A stretch of 39,223 bases of DNA, from NCBI GenBank assembly GCA_020025955.1, contig JAHHRF010000014.1:1-39223 (forward strand), read 5' to 3'. This document shows positions 1 to 10,883 of this stretch, piece by piece. This stretch comes from Sutterella sp. (lineage in GTDB: Bacteria; Pseudomonadota; Gammaproteobacteria; Burkholderiales; Burkholderiaceae_F). Under the pieces are notes generated by a model, which saw only the letters and a program-made list of their open reading frames with translations, ran no database searches and was not told where the DNA came from. The position numbers and the translations under genes are program-made. Each line of letters begins with the position of its first letter. Position 1 is the stretch's first letter.

Positions 1-30
1 CTACTTGCGTAGCTCCTTAAATTTGACCCA

Positions 31-49
31 GACACAAAATTCCTGACAC
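31..49. other. Possible terminal sequence of an insertion element
   Basis: The first 50 bases hold GACACAAAATTCCTGACAC beside a TTTGACCCA stretch. This recalls terminal inverted repeats of some transposase families (IS256-like or IS3-like), but no transposase gene lies inside the window and no second end is visible. It may be the edge of an element lying to the left, or ordinary intergenic DNA. Low certainty. Confidence 0.2.
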
Positions 50-54
50 TCCCA

Positions 55-106
55 GAGGAAAAGGGCGCTAACACTCCACCGCATAAGAGTGGAGTGCTAA
101 CGCCCT
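55..106 (-). terminator. Rho-independent terminator of the flavocytochrome c gene
   Basis: An 18-base-pair stem with two mismatches (arms 62-79 and 89-106) lies about 25 bases past the stop codon of the flavocytochrome gene. On the minus strand the stem is followed by TTTT. Position and orientation fit termination of that gene. Confidence 0.7.
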
Positions 107-131
107 GATTTGAGGGGTACGAGAAGGCTCG

Positions 132-1961
132 TTACTTCACAATCACCTTCGCAGCACTTTGACCCGCAATACGACCGAACGTGATCGTATCGGAGACGGC
201 GTTACCGCCTAAGCGGTTCTTGCCATGCACACCACCCGTGACTTCACCGGCGGCATAGAGCCCCGTCAACGGCTTGTCATTCGTGTCTAAGACCTGCGTG
301 CTTTCGTTGATCTTCAACCCGCCCATGTGGTGATGGATAGCGGGCGTCACCTTAATGGCATAGTAGTTCGGGGCATCGATCTTCACTTTGGGCGTCGGAC
401 GCTTAAAGTCGGGATCTTCACCCTGGTCAACGTAGCCGTTATAGGTCTTCACCGTGGCTTCTAAGGTCTTGGCATCGACCCCCATGGCCTTGGCTAAGTC
501 GGCTAAGGTCTTGCCTTCGTAGGCGAGGTCTAACGCAAAGGCAGCCCCCGTTTGCTTCACACCATCACGCACCTTCTGGTCAAAGACTTCAAAGGCGACG
601 CCGTCGGGTTGAGCCAAGATCGCGGCACTCGTCACGTCACGCGTGGTGAGTTCGCTCACAAAGCGCTTCCCTAAGGTATTAACAAAGATGGCACCCGCCC
701 CGCGGACACGTTCACTGATGATGACGGGCGAGCCCACCAAGAGCGTGGGATTGAGTTGGAGCGCGTCTTCGTCCACGCTCGCTGCCCCAATAGCCTTCCC
801 TAAGACTAAGCCGTCCCCTTGGCTCCCAGGTTGATTCGAAGTCTTCATCATGGGGGAGACATCCGGACGCAAGCTCTGGATCAAGGCCTTATTGCGACCG
901 ATCCCACCCGTGGCGATGACGATGGCCTTGGCGTTAATGCGATAGAGACCATTGTGCTTGCCTAAGACCAAGATACCCGTCACATGCTGCGGGTCCTTGG
1001 GATCGTCTCGATAGAGGCGAACCATTTGGGTGTTGAGGCGAATATCGATGTCCGCCTTTTTGAGCGCTTCTTTAAAGAAGGCTTGTAAGTAGGGACCGAC
1101 AAACTTGCCCCCAGCGGGACCATGCATACGGGGTGCCGAAGCGCCACCCCCGCGACCGACGCTAGAGAGCTCCGCCCCTTGTTGGGCTAACCATTCGATA
1201 CTTTCAGCCGAGTGGTCCGCCAGAATGCGAGCCAAGGCGGGGTTGTTGGCCTGGTGACCCCCTTTCATGGTGTCCTTAAACATCAAATCGGGATTGTCTT
1301 CAATGCCTTTCTCAGCTTGGAAACGCGTGCCTGCTGCATTCATGCCACCGGCCGCCAACTGGGAGTTGCCACCCGGGATCGGCTGGCGTTCAATCATGAT
1401 GATGTTTTTAACCCCGAGCTTACGCGCTTCGAGTGCGGCCACAGAGCCCGCTGCGCCCGATCCCACGATCACCAGGTCCGTATCGATCGTGAAGTTGGGT
1501 GCCATGCTTTCGAAACGTTTGAAGTCCGGTTGCGTCACTTTGGGACGAGCCTTTTCACCATAGGGAATGGCCATCCCCTTGAAGTCATGGCAGCTGTGGC
1601 AATAACTCGTACTTTGACGGTGACCTTGGTGGCAGGCCGTGCAGTTAATCTTTCCTAAGTGCGAGTCATGGGGATTGAATTTCTTCTCAGGGGTCTTTTC
1701 ACCTAAGGCTTTGAGCGATCCATGGCAGGTGACGCACTGATTGTTGATGGCGGTCTCTGAGTCGCTTATCTCTGCTTTAGGGTGGCAGTTTTCACAGGCC
1801 AAATGCTTTTTCATATGGTGACCTGCGAGGAAGTTCGCGGCTTCACCCTTAGAGAAGGCGGCTTCGACGTTGTCGGGGAAGACGCCGGCATACGCCATGG
1901 GGGAGGTTAAGAGCGCAGAAAAGAGTAACGCACAAAGGCGTTTCGTTGACGGTGAGGTCAT
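132..1961 (-). CDS. Periplasmic tetraheme flavocytochrome c, fumarate reductase-like
   Basis: This 609-residue protein should reduce a fumarate-like unsaturated acid in the periplasm, taking electrons through covalent hemes. A Sec signal peptide covers about residues 1-25. Four CXXCH heme sites follow (Cys56, 76, 107, 121). A Rossmann FAD motif sits at 162-172 (VIVGSGAAG). Residues that match the Shewanella Fcc3 active site by eye are the proton donor Arg441 (TTRD), His543-545 (HHHMGG), Arg583 (NRLGG) and His280. The order heme domain then flavin domain is that of Fcc3 and urocanate reductase. The ATG was chosen because AAGGAG stands 8 bases upstream and a signal peptide follows at once; the frame stays open 31 codons further upstream without a signal. 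Family is clear; substrate (fumarate, urocanate, acrylate type) is not. Confidence 0.9.
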   Translation of the reverse strand: MTSPSTKRLCALLFSALLTSPMAYAGVFPDNVEAAFSKGEAANFLAGHHMKKHLACENCHPKAEISDSETAINNQCVTCHGSLKALGEKTPEKKFNPHDSHLGKINCTACHQGHRQSTSYCHSCHDFKGMAIPYGEKARPKVTQPDFKRFESMAPNFTIDTDLVIVGSGAAGSVAALEARKLGVKNIIMIERQPIPGGNSQLAAGGMNAAGTRFQAEKGIEDNPDLMFKDTMKGGHQANNPALARILADHSAESIEWLAQQGAELSSVGRGGGASAPRMHGPAGGKFVGPYLQAFFKEALKKADIDIRLNTQMVRLYRDDPKDPQHVTGILVLGKHNGLYRINAKAIVIATGGIGRNKALIQSLRPDVSPMMKTSNQPGSQGDGLVLGKAIGAASVDEDALQLNPTLLVGSPVIISERVRGAGAIFVNTLGKRFVSELTTRDVTSAAILAQPDGVAFEVFDQKVRDGVKQTGAAFALDLAYEGKTLADLAKAMGVDAKTLEATVKTYNGYVDQGEDPDFKRPTPKVKIDAPNYYAIKVTPAIHHHMGGLKINESTQVLDTNDKPLTGLYAAGEVTGGVHGKNRLGGNAVSDTITFGRIAGQSAAKVIVK

Positions 1962-2024
1962 AGTGGGTCTCCTTGGTTTTATTGTGAAACGGTGTGGGTC
2001 ACCGTCCACTTTGGGTCTAGTAAA

Positions 2025-2054
2025 AGGATAAAACCCTGCTTTTTTGTCAGGCAA
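2025..2054 (-). promoter_or_regulatory. Candidate promoter of the flavocytochrome c gene
   Basis: On the minus strand TTGCCT (-35) and TATCCT (-10) are 18 bases apart, about 60 bases before the chosen start. This supports the shorter signal-peptide start, since the upstream open frame would begin inside the -35 box. Confidence 0.4.
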
Positions 2055-2096
2055 TGCGCATTTTCTCTCTAAAAAACGAGCTCGATTTGTGATAAC

Positions 2097-2131
2097 GAAA
2101 AATCCCGCCTCTCTTTTCAGAAAGACGGGAT
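2097..2131 (-). terminator. Rho-independent terminator of leuS
   Basis: A 12-base-pair stem (two or three G-T pairs) with loop TGAAAA is followed on the minus strand by TTTTT, about 30 bases past the leuS stop. It separates leuS from the flavocytochrome gene downstream on the same strand. Confidence 0.8.
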
Positions 2132-2163
2132 CTTCTAAGCTTAGTGCTGTTTGAGCCTAACGC

Positions 2164-4806
2164 TTAGTTCGCCACAATGTTGACGAGCTTGCGCGGGACC
2201 ACAATCACCTTGCGAACCGTGGCGTCACCAATGAACTTCTGGGCATCGGGACTGGCCAGGGCAGCGGCTTCAATCGCAGCCTTGTCAGCCGAGGCCGGCA
2301 CCATGATTTGGCCACGGAGCTTGCCGTTGACCTGAATCATGTACTTATGTTCATCAGCCACCATGGCGGCTTCGTCGAGCGTGGGCCAGGGGGCGTCAAT
2401 CAAGTCACCCAACATGGCTTCGTAGCCAAGGTCAATCCAGAGCTGCGCCGTGATGTGCGGAGCGATCGGATAGAGCGTACGCAAGAGGATCGAGGTTACT
2501 TCACGAAGGGCCGAGACGTCACAATCCGCCACGGGCTTAAAGCCTTCAATGAGGTTAAACATCTTCATCGAGGTGGACACCACGGTGTTGTACTGGAGAC
2601 GGTCATAGTCAAACTGAGCCGTCTTCAATAAGGTGTGGATTTCACGACGAAGGGTCTTGGCGTCAGCACTTAAACCCGACTTGTCGATGGAGCAGAAGCA
2701 CGGAGCCCCCTTAATGGTGGATTCGTTGGCTACCGCCCAGTTCCAAATACGACGTAAGAAGCGGAAGGTGCCTTCGGCGCCGGAATTGGACCACGCAGCG
2801 GACTGCTCAGGGGGACCCGCAAACATCACAAACGCGCGGGCCGTGTCCGCCCCATAGCGTTCAATGATTTCACGCGGTTCCACGACGTTATTCTTGGACT
2901 TACTCATCTTTTCGATGCCGCCCAAGACGACAGGCTGACCGTCAGCCTTCAAGGTAGCGCCCACCGGACGACCCTTTTCGTCGTATTCGACCGAGACTTC
3001 ATCGGGGTAGTACCAGATCTTGCGACCGTCTTCACCCATGCGCCAGTAGCACTCGGCCATGAGCATCCCCTGCGTGAAGAGGTTCTTGAAGGGTTCATCA
3101 AACTTGACCAACCCCAAGTCACGCATGACCTTGGTCCAGAAGCGAGCGTAGAGCAAATGCAACACCGCATGCTCAATCCCACCGATGTACTGATCCATCG
3201 GCATCCAGTAGTCATTGCGCTCGTCGACCATGGCGTTCTCAGCATTGGGCGAGCAATAGCGCATGAAGTACCAGGAGCTGTCAACGAAGGTGTCCATCGT
3301 GTCGGTTTCGCGCTGGGCGTCACCGCCGCACTTCGGGCACTTGACGTTTAAGAACGCTTCGCACTTCTGCAAGGGGTTCCCAGATCCGTCCGGAATCAAG
3401 TCTTCCGGCAGCACCACGGGGAGGTCCTTTTCAGGGACCGGCACGGGGCCACAGCACGGGCAGTTGATCATCGGGATGGGGGTGCCCCAATAGCGCTGAC
3501 GGGAGATGCCCCAGTCACGCAAGCGGAATTGGACTTCCTTGGCGCCTAAGTTGCGATCCGTCAAGGCTTGGGCGATGGCGTCCATCGCTTCCTTGTGGGA
3601 GAGCCCCGTAAATTCACCGGCGTTCACAAGCGTTAAGCGGTCGGACTTCTCGCCGTACCAGTCGGCCCAGGTGGTGGCATCAAACGTTTCGCCTTCGGCC
3701 TGGATAACCTGCTTGATGGGAAGACCATAGGCATTAGCAAACGCGAAGTCACGTTCGTCGTGCGCGGGCACGGCCATGACAGCGCCTTCACCGTAATTCA
3801 TTAAGACGTAGTTGGCGACCCAAACGGGGATTGCTTCGCCCGTCAAGGGGTGCGTCACGGTAAAGCCCGTATCCATCCCCTTCTTTTCCATGGTGGCCAT
3901 GTCGGCTTCCGACACGGACCCCTTGGCGCATTCCTTGCAGAAGGCATCGAGTTCAGGGTTCTGTTGAGCGAAACGCGCCGCCAAGGGGTGTTCCGCTGCA
4001 ATGGCGACGTAGGTCACACCCATCACCGTGTCCACACGGGTCGTGTAGACGTTCAACTTCTTTTCAACGCCATCCAACGTGTAGGGGAAGGCTAAGGTCA
4101 CGCCTTCAGAGCGACCGATCCAGTGCGCCTGCATGCGACGAACCTGTTCGGGCCACCCGTCCAACTGATCCAAATCCTTTAAGAGCTCATCGGCATACTG
4201 CGTGATGCCGAAGTAGTAACCCGGGATTTCACGCTTTTCAACCAACGCGCCCGAGCGCCAGCCACGACCGTCAATGACCTGTTCATTGGCGAGCACCGTC
4301 ATGTCGACCGGGTCCCAGTTCACCGTCTGGGTCTTGCGGTAGCAGATCCCCTTTTCGAGCATCTTCAAGAACATCCACTGACTCCAGCGATAGTAGTCAG
4401 GGCGGCAGGTGGCGACTTCACGAGACCAGTCAAAGGCAAGCCCCAAGGGCTCCATCTGGCTCTTCATGTCTTCAATGTTGGCGTAGGTCCAAGCGGCCGG
4501 TGCCACTTTCTTGGCGATAGCAGCGTTTTCCGCAGGCAGACCAAAGGCGTCCCAACCCATCGGGGTCATGACGTTGTAACCCTTCATACGGTGATAGCGA
4601 TACATCACGTCATTGAGGGTGTAGTTACGAACGTGCCCCATGTGAAGTTTCCCGCTGGGGTAGGGCAACATCGAGCAGACATAAAATTTAGGTTTGGGCT
4701 TGCCCTCAGCATCCAAGGCCTTTTCGACGGCACGGTATACACCCTTGGCACGCCACTGGCTCTGGATATCGCTTTCTACAGCTTGAGCGGAGTAAGTTTC
4801 ACGCAT
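2164..4806 (-). CDS. leuS: Leucyl-tRNA synthetase
   Basis: Charges tRNA-Leu with leucine in the cytoplasm. The 880-residue length is close to the E. coli enzyme (860). The class I HIGH motif appears as HMGH at residues 55-58 after LPYPSGKL, and KMSKS at 633-637 (EKMSKSKNNV). Between them lies the long editing (CP1) domain. Paired cysteines in NCPCCG and KCPKCG form the zinc-ribbon region. The ATG was chosen over an in-frame start 39 codons upstream because the family begins with the motif MRETYSAQAVE and the upstream extension has no family match. GGAAAG precedes the start. The gene stands alone between its own promoter and terminator, divergent from uvrD. Confidence 0.97.
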   Translation of the reverse strand: MRETYSAQAVESDIQSQWRAKGVYRAVEKALDAEGKPKPKFYVCSMLPYPSGKLHMGHVRNYTLNDVMYRYHRMKGYNVMTPMGWDAFGLPAENAAIAKKVAPAAWTYANIEDMKSQMEPLGLAFDWSREVATCRPDYYRWSQWMFLKMLEKGICYRKTQTVNWDPVDMTVLANEQVIDGRGWRSGALVEKREIPGYYFGITQYADELLKDLDQLDGWPEQVRRMQAHWIGRSEGVTLAFPYTLDGVEKKLNVYTTRVDTVMGVTYVAIAAEHPLAARFAQQNPELDAFCKECAKGSVSEADMATMEKKGMDTGFTVTHPLTGEAIPVWVANYVLMNYGEGAVMAVPAHDERDFAFANAYGLPIKQVIQAEGETFDATTWADWYGEKSDRLTLVNAGEFTGLSHKEAMDAIAQALTDRNLGAKEVQFRLRDWGISRQRYWGTPIPMINCPCCGPVPVPEKDLPVVLPEDLIPDGSGNPLQKCEAFLNVKCPKCGGDAQRETDTMDTFVDSSWYFMRYCSPNAENAMVDERNDYWMPMDQYIGGIEHAVLHLLYARFWTKVMRDLGLVKFDEPFKNLFTQGMLMAECYWRMGEDGRKIWYYPDEVSVEYDEKGRPVGATLKADGQPVVLGGIEKMSKSKNNVVEPREIIERYGADTARAFVMFAGPPEQSAAWSNSGAEGTFRFLRRIWNWAVANESTIKGAPCFCSIDKSGLSADAKTLRREIHTLLKTAQFDYDRLQYNTVVSTSMKMFNLIEGFKPVADCDVSALREVTSILLRTLYPIAPHITAQLWIDLGYEAMLGDLIDAPWPTLDEAAMVADEHKYMIQVNGKLRGQIMVPASADKAAIEAAALASPDAQKFIGDATVRKVIVVPRKLVNIVAN

Positions 4807-4855
4807 ATCGCTTTCCGAATAGTGGGTTAGTGAATAACAAAAATCGTAATCTTTA

Positions 4856-4861
4856 AGTATA
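4856..4861 (-). promoter_or_regulatory. Candidate -10 box of the leuS promoter
   Basis: TATACT on the minus strand lies 50 bases before the leuS ATG, in an AT-rich patch. No good -35 box is visible 16-18 bases further up. It places the transcript start downstream of the rejected longer leuS start. Confidence 0.4.
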
Positions 4862-5001
4862 CCCTCTGTAGGGCGCCATCGAGCCCGTAGGGCGCACGGG
4901 AACTTCTGGCTTGCCTGACGCAATCAGGGGTTCCTTATGCGAAAATACCTAATTCCGAGAATTTTTCTGATGTGCGACTCACAGAGAGTCTGTAGGAACT
5001 C

Positions 5002-7347
<2,346 letters not shown>

Positions 7348-7437
7348 GCGCTAATCAAGCCTTTTTCGCTTTTTCCGAAATTCAGGTACACTTAGAGCGC
7401 TTTAGCTTTCAGGGGTTGAACCCTGAGAGTCTGGTTT

Positions 7438-7513
7438 GCGGCTGTAGTTCAACAGGATAGAACGGTCCCCTCCTAAGGGACAGATCCCAGTTCGAGTCTG
7501 GGCAGCCGTGCCA
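7438..7513 (+). tRNA. tRNA-Arg, anticodon CCT
   Basis: A complete cloverleaf reads by hand. Acceptor stem GCGGCTG/CAGCCGT has one G-T pair; the anticodon stem is GTCCC/GGGAC with loop CTCCTAA, giving CCT at 7472-7474; the T arm is CCCAG-TTCGAGT-CTGGG. The 3' CCA is encoded and the discriminator is G. It reads the rare codon AGG. A possible -10 box TACACT lies at 7387-7392. No integrase or repeated tRNA end is seen, so it does not look like a used attachment site. Confidence 0.95.
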
Positions 7514-7542
7514 AATTAGCAAAAAAAAGAAAAAAACGATAG

Positions 7543-7568
7543 AGGGCGTCTCCTGGAGGGGACGCCCT
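7543..7568. terminator. Hairpin between tRNA-Arg and the convergent MATE gene
   Basis: An 11-base-pair stem with tetraloop TGGA. On the minus strand it is followed, after six bases, by a T-rich run (7520-7537), so it can end the MATE transcript. On the plus strand it follows the tRNA but has only a short T run. Probably shared by both. Confidence 0.65.
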
Positions 7569-7574
7569 TTGTCG

Positions 7575-8930
7575 TTAGTGGGCAGCGCCCGCATGACGGC
7601 GACTCATCGCTTCTTTGAGCCATACGTCACCGCGCATGTAGTAGAGGATCCCCACGCCCGTTGCCCCATAGAAGAAGGCGTCGGCCGTCCACGCCCAGGT
7701 GGTGTCCATCGTCGTGATCGCAATCCACTGGGTGTAAATCACGTACGCGATGCTCGACACGATGGAAGCAATGCCGGACACCCGATTCGCGCCCACGCCC
7801 GAGAACACATAGGTGTAAAACATCGAGGGGACCCCAAAGAGGTAACCCGCCACCATGACAAAGAGCGGTCCCACGGCGTGCGTGAGCACTTCTGGGATGT
7901 CAGTGAAAATTCGAAGGATATAGGTGTGGCCAAGTAGGATCACCAACCCCACGGGGATGGCAAACTGGCTCGTGAGTTTAAGCCCCGCTAAGGCCAGTTG
8001 TTTGACGGCCTCGGGTTTCCCTTGCCCAATTAAGTTCGCGCCGAGGCTTCCCGTCGCCGAGCCAAAGGCGTGGATAAACATGAAGATGAGGCTTGAGAGC
8101 TGACGCACCACGTTAGAGGCTGCTAACGCTAAGGGGGAGATGTGTTCTACCGCCACAAAGAAGAGCATCCACGTGCCAAAGGCGACGGCTTCTTGAAGGC
8201 TCACCCAAATCCCCATGTTAAGGAGCTGCTGCTGGATGGTGCGATTCACCTTGAAGTGGCGAAAGAGTTCAAAGGTTTTGTGCTGGTTCTTTTTAAAAAG
8301 AAACGCTAACAGGACCGCAAAGGCGACGACTTCACACAAGGCCGAGGCAATCGCCGCCCCCTTAATCCCCATCGCAGGGATCGGCCCCCAGCCAAAAATG
8401 AGGGCGTAATTAAAGAGAACGTTGGCGAGCACCATCGCGATGGAACTTAACGTAATCACGCGGGTTTTAAAGGTGGCGACATAAAACGATCGCAAGAGCC
8501 CCACGGCAAAGGCTACGGGCAACCCCATGGATCGCCAAACGATGTAGTCGGTCGAGGCCACCGCCACGTCTTTCGATTGGCAGAGCACCCCCATCATCTG
8601 GTCACCCACAACCCAAACGAGGACGCTAATTGCGACCCCCATCCCGAGGAGCAGGAGGCCGGCGTTCCCAAAGATTTCGCCCACGCGCGCATAGCGCTTT
8701 TCCCCGAGGGCGTGCCCCATGGTGGCTTGCGCCGCATAGGCAAAGCCTAAGCCAAGGGTCAAAAACGTGATGAAGGCCACGCCCCCAATGGCGGAGGCAC
8801 CCAGCTCCACTTCGCCCACGCGCCCCAAAAAGGCCGCGTCCGTCATGCCAATGACTTGTTCAAGCAGGAAGCTGGCTAAAAGCGGTAACGCGACTTTCAA
8901 AATGTCAGCGCGGGTAAAGGTGGACGACAT
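7575..8930 (-). CDS. MATE-family multidrug/metabolite exporter
   Basis: An inner-membrane antiporter that should expel organic cations or drugs in exchange for H+ or Na+. The protein has 451 residues, the usual MATE length, and hydrophobic segments consistent with twelve helices in two halves. The N-terminal TM1 region (LPLLASFLLEQVIGMTDAAFLGRVG) holds the MATE MTDAAFLG-type signature, and the second half repeats the pattern. The start has only a weak ribosome site. Single gene with a terminator hairpin after it. The substrate cannot be told from the sequence. It resembles the DinF/NorM-like branch rather than the lipid flippases MurJ or Wzx. Confidence 0.85.
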   Translation of the reverse strand: MSSTFTRADILKVALPLLASFLLEQVIGMTDAAFLGRVGEVELGASAIGGVAFITFLTLGLGFAYAAQATMGHALGEKRYARVGEIFGNAGLLLLGMGVAISVLVWVVGDQMMGVLCQSKDVAVASTDYIVWRSMGLPVAFAVGLLRSFYVATFKTRVITLSSIAMVLANVLFNYALIFGWGPIPAMGIKGAAIASALCEVVAFAVLLAFLFKKNQHKTFELFRHFKVNRTIQQQLLNMGIWVSLQEAVAFGTWMLFFVAVEHISPLALAASNVVRQLSSLIFMFIHAFGSATGSLGANLIGQGKPEAVKQLALAGLKLTSQFAIPVGLVILLGHTYILRIFTDIPEVLTHAVGPLFVMVAGYLFGVPSMFYTYVFSGVGANRVSGIASIVSSIAYVIYTQWIAITTMDTTWAWTADAFFYGATGVGILYYMRGDVWLKEAMSRRHAGAAH

Positions 8931-8985
8931 AAACGGAAACAGTGGGTGGGTAAAGAAAGAGAAGAGAAAAGGGCTTCGTTTGACG

Positions 8986-9021
8986 GATATAAAACGCCGC
9001 CTCGTTTCCGAAGCGGCGTTT
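8986..9021 (-). terminator. Rho-independent terminator of ansB
   Basis: Stem AAACGCCGC/GCGGCGTTT with three more inner pairs. On the minus strand it ends in TTTTATAT, about 80 bases past the ansB stop, and stands before the MATE gene. Confidence 0.7.
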
Positions 9022-9102
9022 AGCAGTGCGTCGTTAAACGCCCTTACCCTAAGAGTATAACGCGAGTGCGTGACCCCTTTAAAGCGCGGGCGTCAACTGC
9101 GA

Positions 9103-10143
9103 TTAGTACTGGTCGAAGTACTTCTGGATTTCTTCCCAGTTCTTGGTCTTCGTTAAGGCCAACTGCAAGAGGACGCGAGCCTTCTGGGGATTCAAATCCA
9201 ACGAGGCAACCCAGTGCTGGGCCTTGTCGTCGACTTCAGCGTCCTTCGTGGCGCCACCCGTCCAAACGCGGCTGGAGCGAACCACGACGATCCCGTCCTT
9301 GGTGGCCTTTTCTAAGAGCGGCCACGTGGACTTATGGATGTTACCGTTACCGACCCCTGCGGTGACGATACCCTGGTAGCCGTTATCCAACAAGGCTTGC
9401 GTCTGAACGCCTTCGACACCGGCGTGCTGATAGACGATACCGACCTTCGGGAGCTTGTTGAGCTTGTCCACATTGAAGGGAGCCGCCTTCTGAGCGCGGA
9501 TCGGGAGGACTTCGTAGGTGACCTTGTTATTCAAGATCGTGCCGACCTTACCGAAGTTAGCACCCTGGAAGGTTTCCGGCTGAACGGTGTTGGTCTTGGC
9601 GACGTCACGAGCGCCAATCACGATGTTGTCCATTGCGACGACGACACCCTGCTTAGCGGTTTCCGGATCCGCGGCCGTCAACACGGCGTTATAGAGGTTA
9701 CGCGGACCGTCAGCACCCAAGGCGGTGGAGGGGAGCATGGCACCAACGAGCACCACCGGCTTCTTACACTGCTTCGTGAGCTGCAAGAAGTAGGCCGTTT
9801 CTTCCATCGTGTCGGTCCCGTGGGTGATCACGAAGCCATCGTACTTGCCGCAGTCGGCATTGATGGTGTGAGCGAGCTTGAGCCACACTTCGTCGCTCAT
9901 GTCCTGGCTACCAATCTTGGCGACCTGGATCGGGGTGATGTTAGCGATCTTGGCTAATTCAGGCACAGCCGCCACTAAGTGGTTAACACTGACTTTACCA
10001 GCGGTATACGCGGACCCTGTTGCGCTCTGGCCAGCCCCAGCAATCGTACCGCCCGTTGCCAACACGGCAATGTTCGGTAACGCCAAGGCAGCACCGGAAA
10101 GGGCGGTCAAACCGAGGGCGAGCAATGTCTTCTTGAAAGTCAT
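9103..10143 (-). CDS. ansB: Type II periplasmic L-asparaginase
   Basis: Hydrolyses asparagine to aspartate and ammonia in the periplasm. A Sec signal peptide covers about residues 1-22 (ending ALALPN), and the mature part aligns by eye with E. coli AnsB along its whole length. Both catalytic triad regions are present: ATGGTIAG with the nucleophilic Thr, and HGTDTMEETA with Thr-Asp. GSQDM supplies the substrate-binding Ser-Gln. The two cysteines that form the E. coli disulfide are kept (NADCGK, TKQCKK). The 346-residue length is normal. GGAG lies 9 bases before the ATG. In enterobacteria ansB is anaerobically induced and its aspartate can feed fumarate respiration; the flavoreductases in this window make that role plausible here. 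Confidence 0.95.
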   Translation of the reverse strand: MTFKKTLLALGLTALSGAALALPNIAVLATGGTIAGAGQSATGSAYTAGKVSVNHLVAAVPELAKIANITPIQVAKIGSQDMSDEVWLKLAHTINADCGKYDGFVITHGTDTMEETAYFLQLTKQCKKPVVLVGAMLPSTALGADGPRNLYNAVLTAADPETAKQGVVVAMDNIVIGARDVAKTNTVQPETFQGANFGKVGTILNNKVTYEVLPIRAQKAAPFNVDKLNKLPKVGIVYQHAGVEGVQTQALLDNGYQGIVTAGVGNGNIHKSTWPLLEKATKDGIVVVRSSRVWTGGATKDAEVDDKAQHWVASLDLNPQKARVLLQLALTKTKNWEEIQKYFDQY

Positions 10144-10883
10144 GATGTGAACTCCGTAAAGAGGATGGTTGGGCGAAGCGTTAGAACCCTGGCACGATCA
10201 TGAGGGCGAAAAGCGGGCAAAGTGGTTCTCAGAAGAAAACGGGCACGTAGCTCACTTTTCGCGATGAAACGTTTCCGTCTTGAGACGGATTGGTCCTAAC
10301 GTTCCTTCGAAAGTCGACCTGTGGGTCATGCCCGCTTATTAAGGGTTAGGTAGAGCGGGGTTGGTTTCTGAGCGGTGGTCAAATGCTCAATCGATGACCC
10401 AACGGTGTCGTCCACATCAGTCTAGGAAAAATGCTCGTTTTTGGCCAAGAAGATCTTCAGAAATTTGACAGGGATAAGGGAAAAAACGGGGTCTTTACAA
10501 AAGCGCTACCTCTAAGGGGGGATTGCCTCTAAGAGAGGGCGAGGGCGGTTTTTGGTATAGAACGCCAAGCGCCCGACGGCTTTGCGTTTAAAGGGGATTT
10601 TGTCCTCCCTCGGGGGACACGAAAAAGGTGAGCGAAACCCCTTTAAACGTCGACGGGTTGAGGGGCTCGTCGACTGGAGCCAAGACTATTGTCGACAAAT
10701 TGTTCAGCGCTCTAGGGATTAAACCTAAGGGCGCTTAATCCTAGGGGGGAAACGGTGTTTTGAGGGCTCAACGGAGACGAAAAGCGCGTCATAATGACCT
10801 CACTTCGCTTTTTTTCGTACGAAAGGCGGTGTTTATTACACCCTTCGTCGTACAACTCTCTTTCTTAATGTTGAGGATTCACC
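10144..10883. other. 740-base gene-free region between ansB and argG
   Basis: No convincing reading frame. It holds several palindromes: CCGTCT-TG-AGACGG (10275-10288); 12-base arms at 10585-10596 and 10638-10649 enclosing a smaller hairpin (10601-10619); GTCGACG...CGTCGAC just after; an imperfect hairpin at 10712-10744; TTTCGTACGAAA (10813-10824); and GGTGT...ACACC (10828-10842) just before argG. The element CAAGACTATTGTCG (10681-10694) and GCGGGCAAA (10213-10221) recur upstream of the flavoreductase gene near 28.5 kb. A clear -35/-10 pair was not found for either flanking gene. Confidence 0.6.

Noticed and set aside
4807..4923. Longer N-terminus for LeuRS
   Set aside because: The extra 39 codons cover the -10 box and have no family match; the shorter start gives the standard N-terminus.
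7438..7513. tRNA-Arg as an integration site
   Set aside because: No integrase gene, no repeat of the tRNA 3' end and no foreign-looking DNA nearby.
9334..9957. Long open frame opposite ansB (207 codons)
   Set aside because: Shadow of a well-matched asparaginase gene, with Val/Asp/Leu-rich composition typical of antisense frames.
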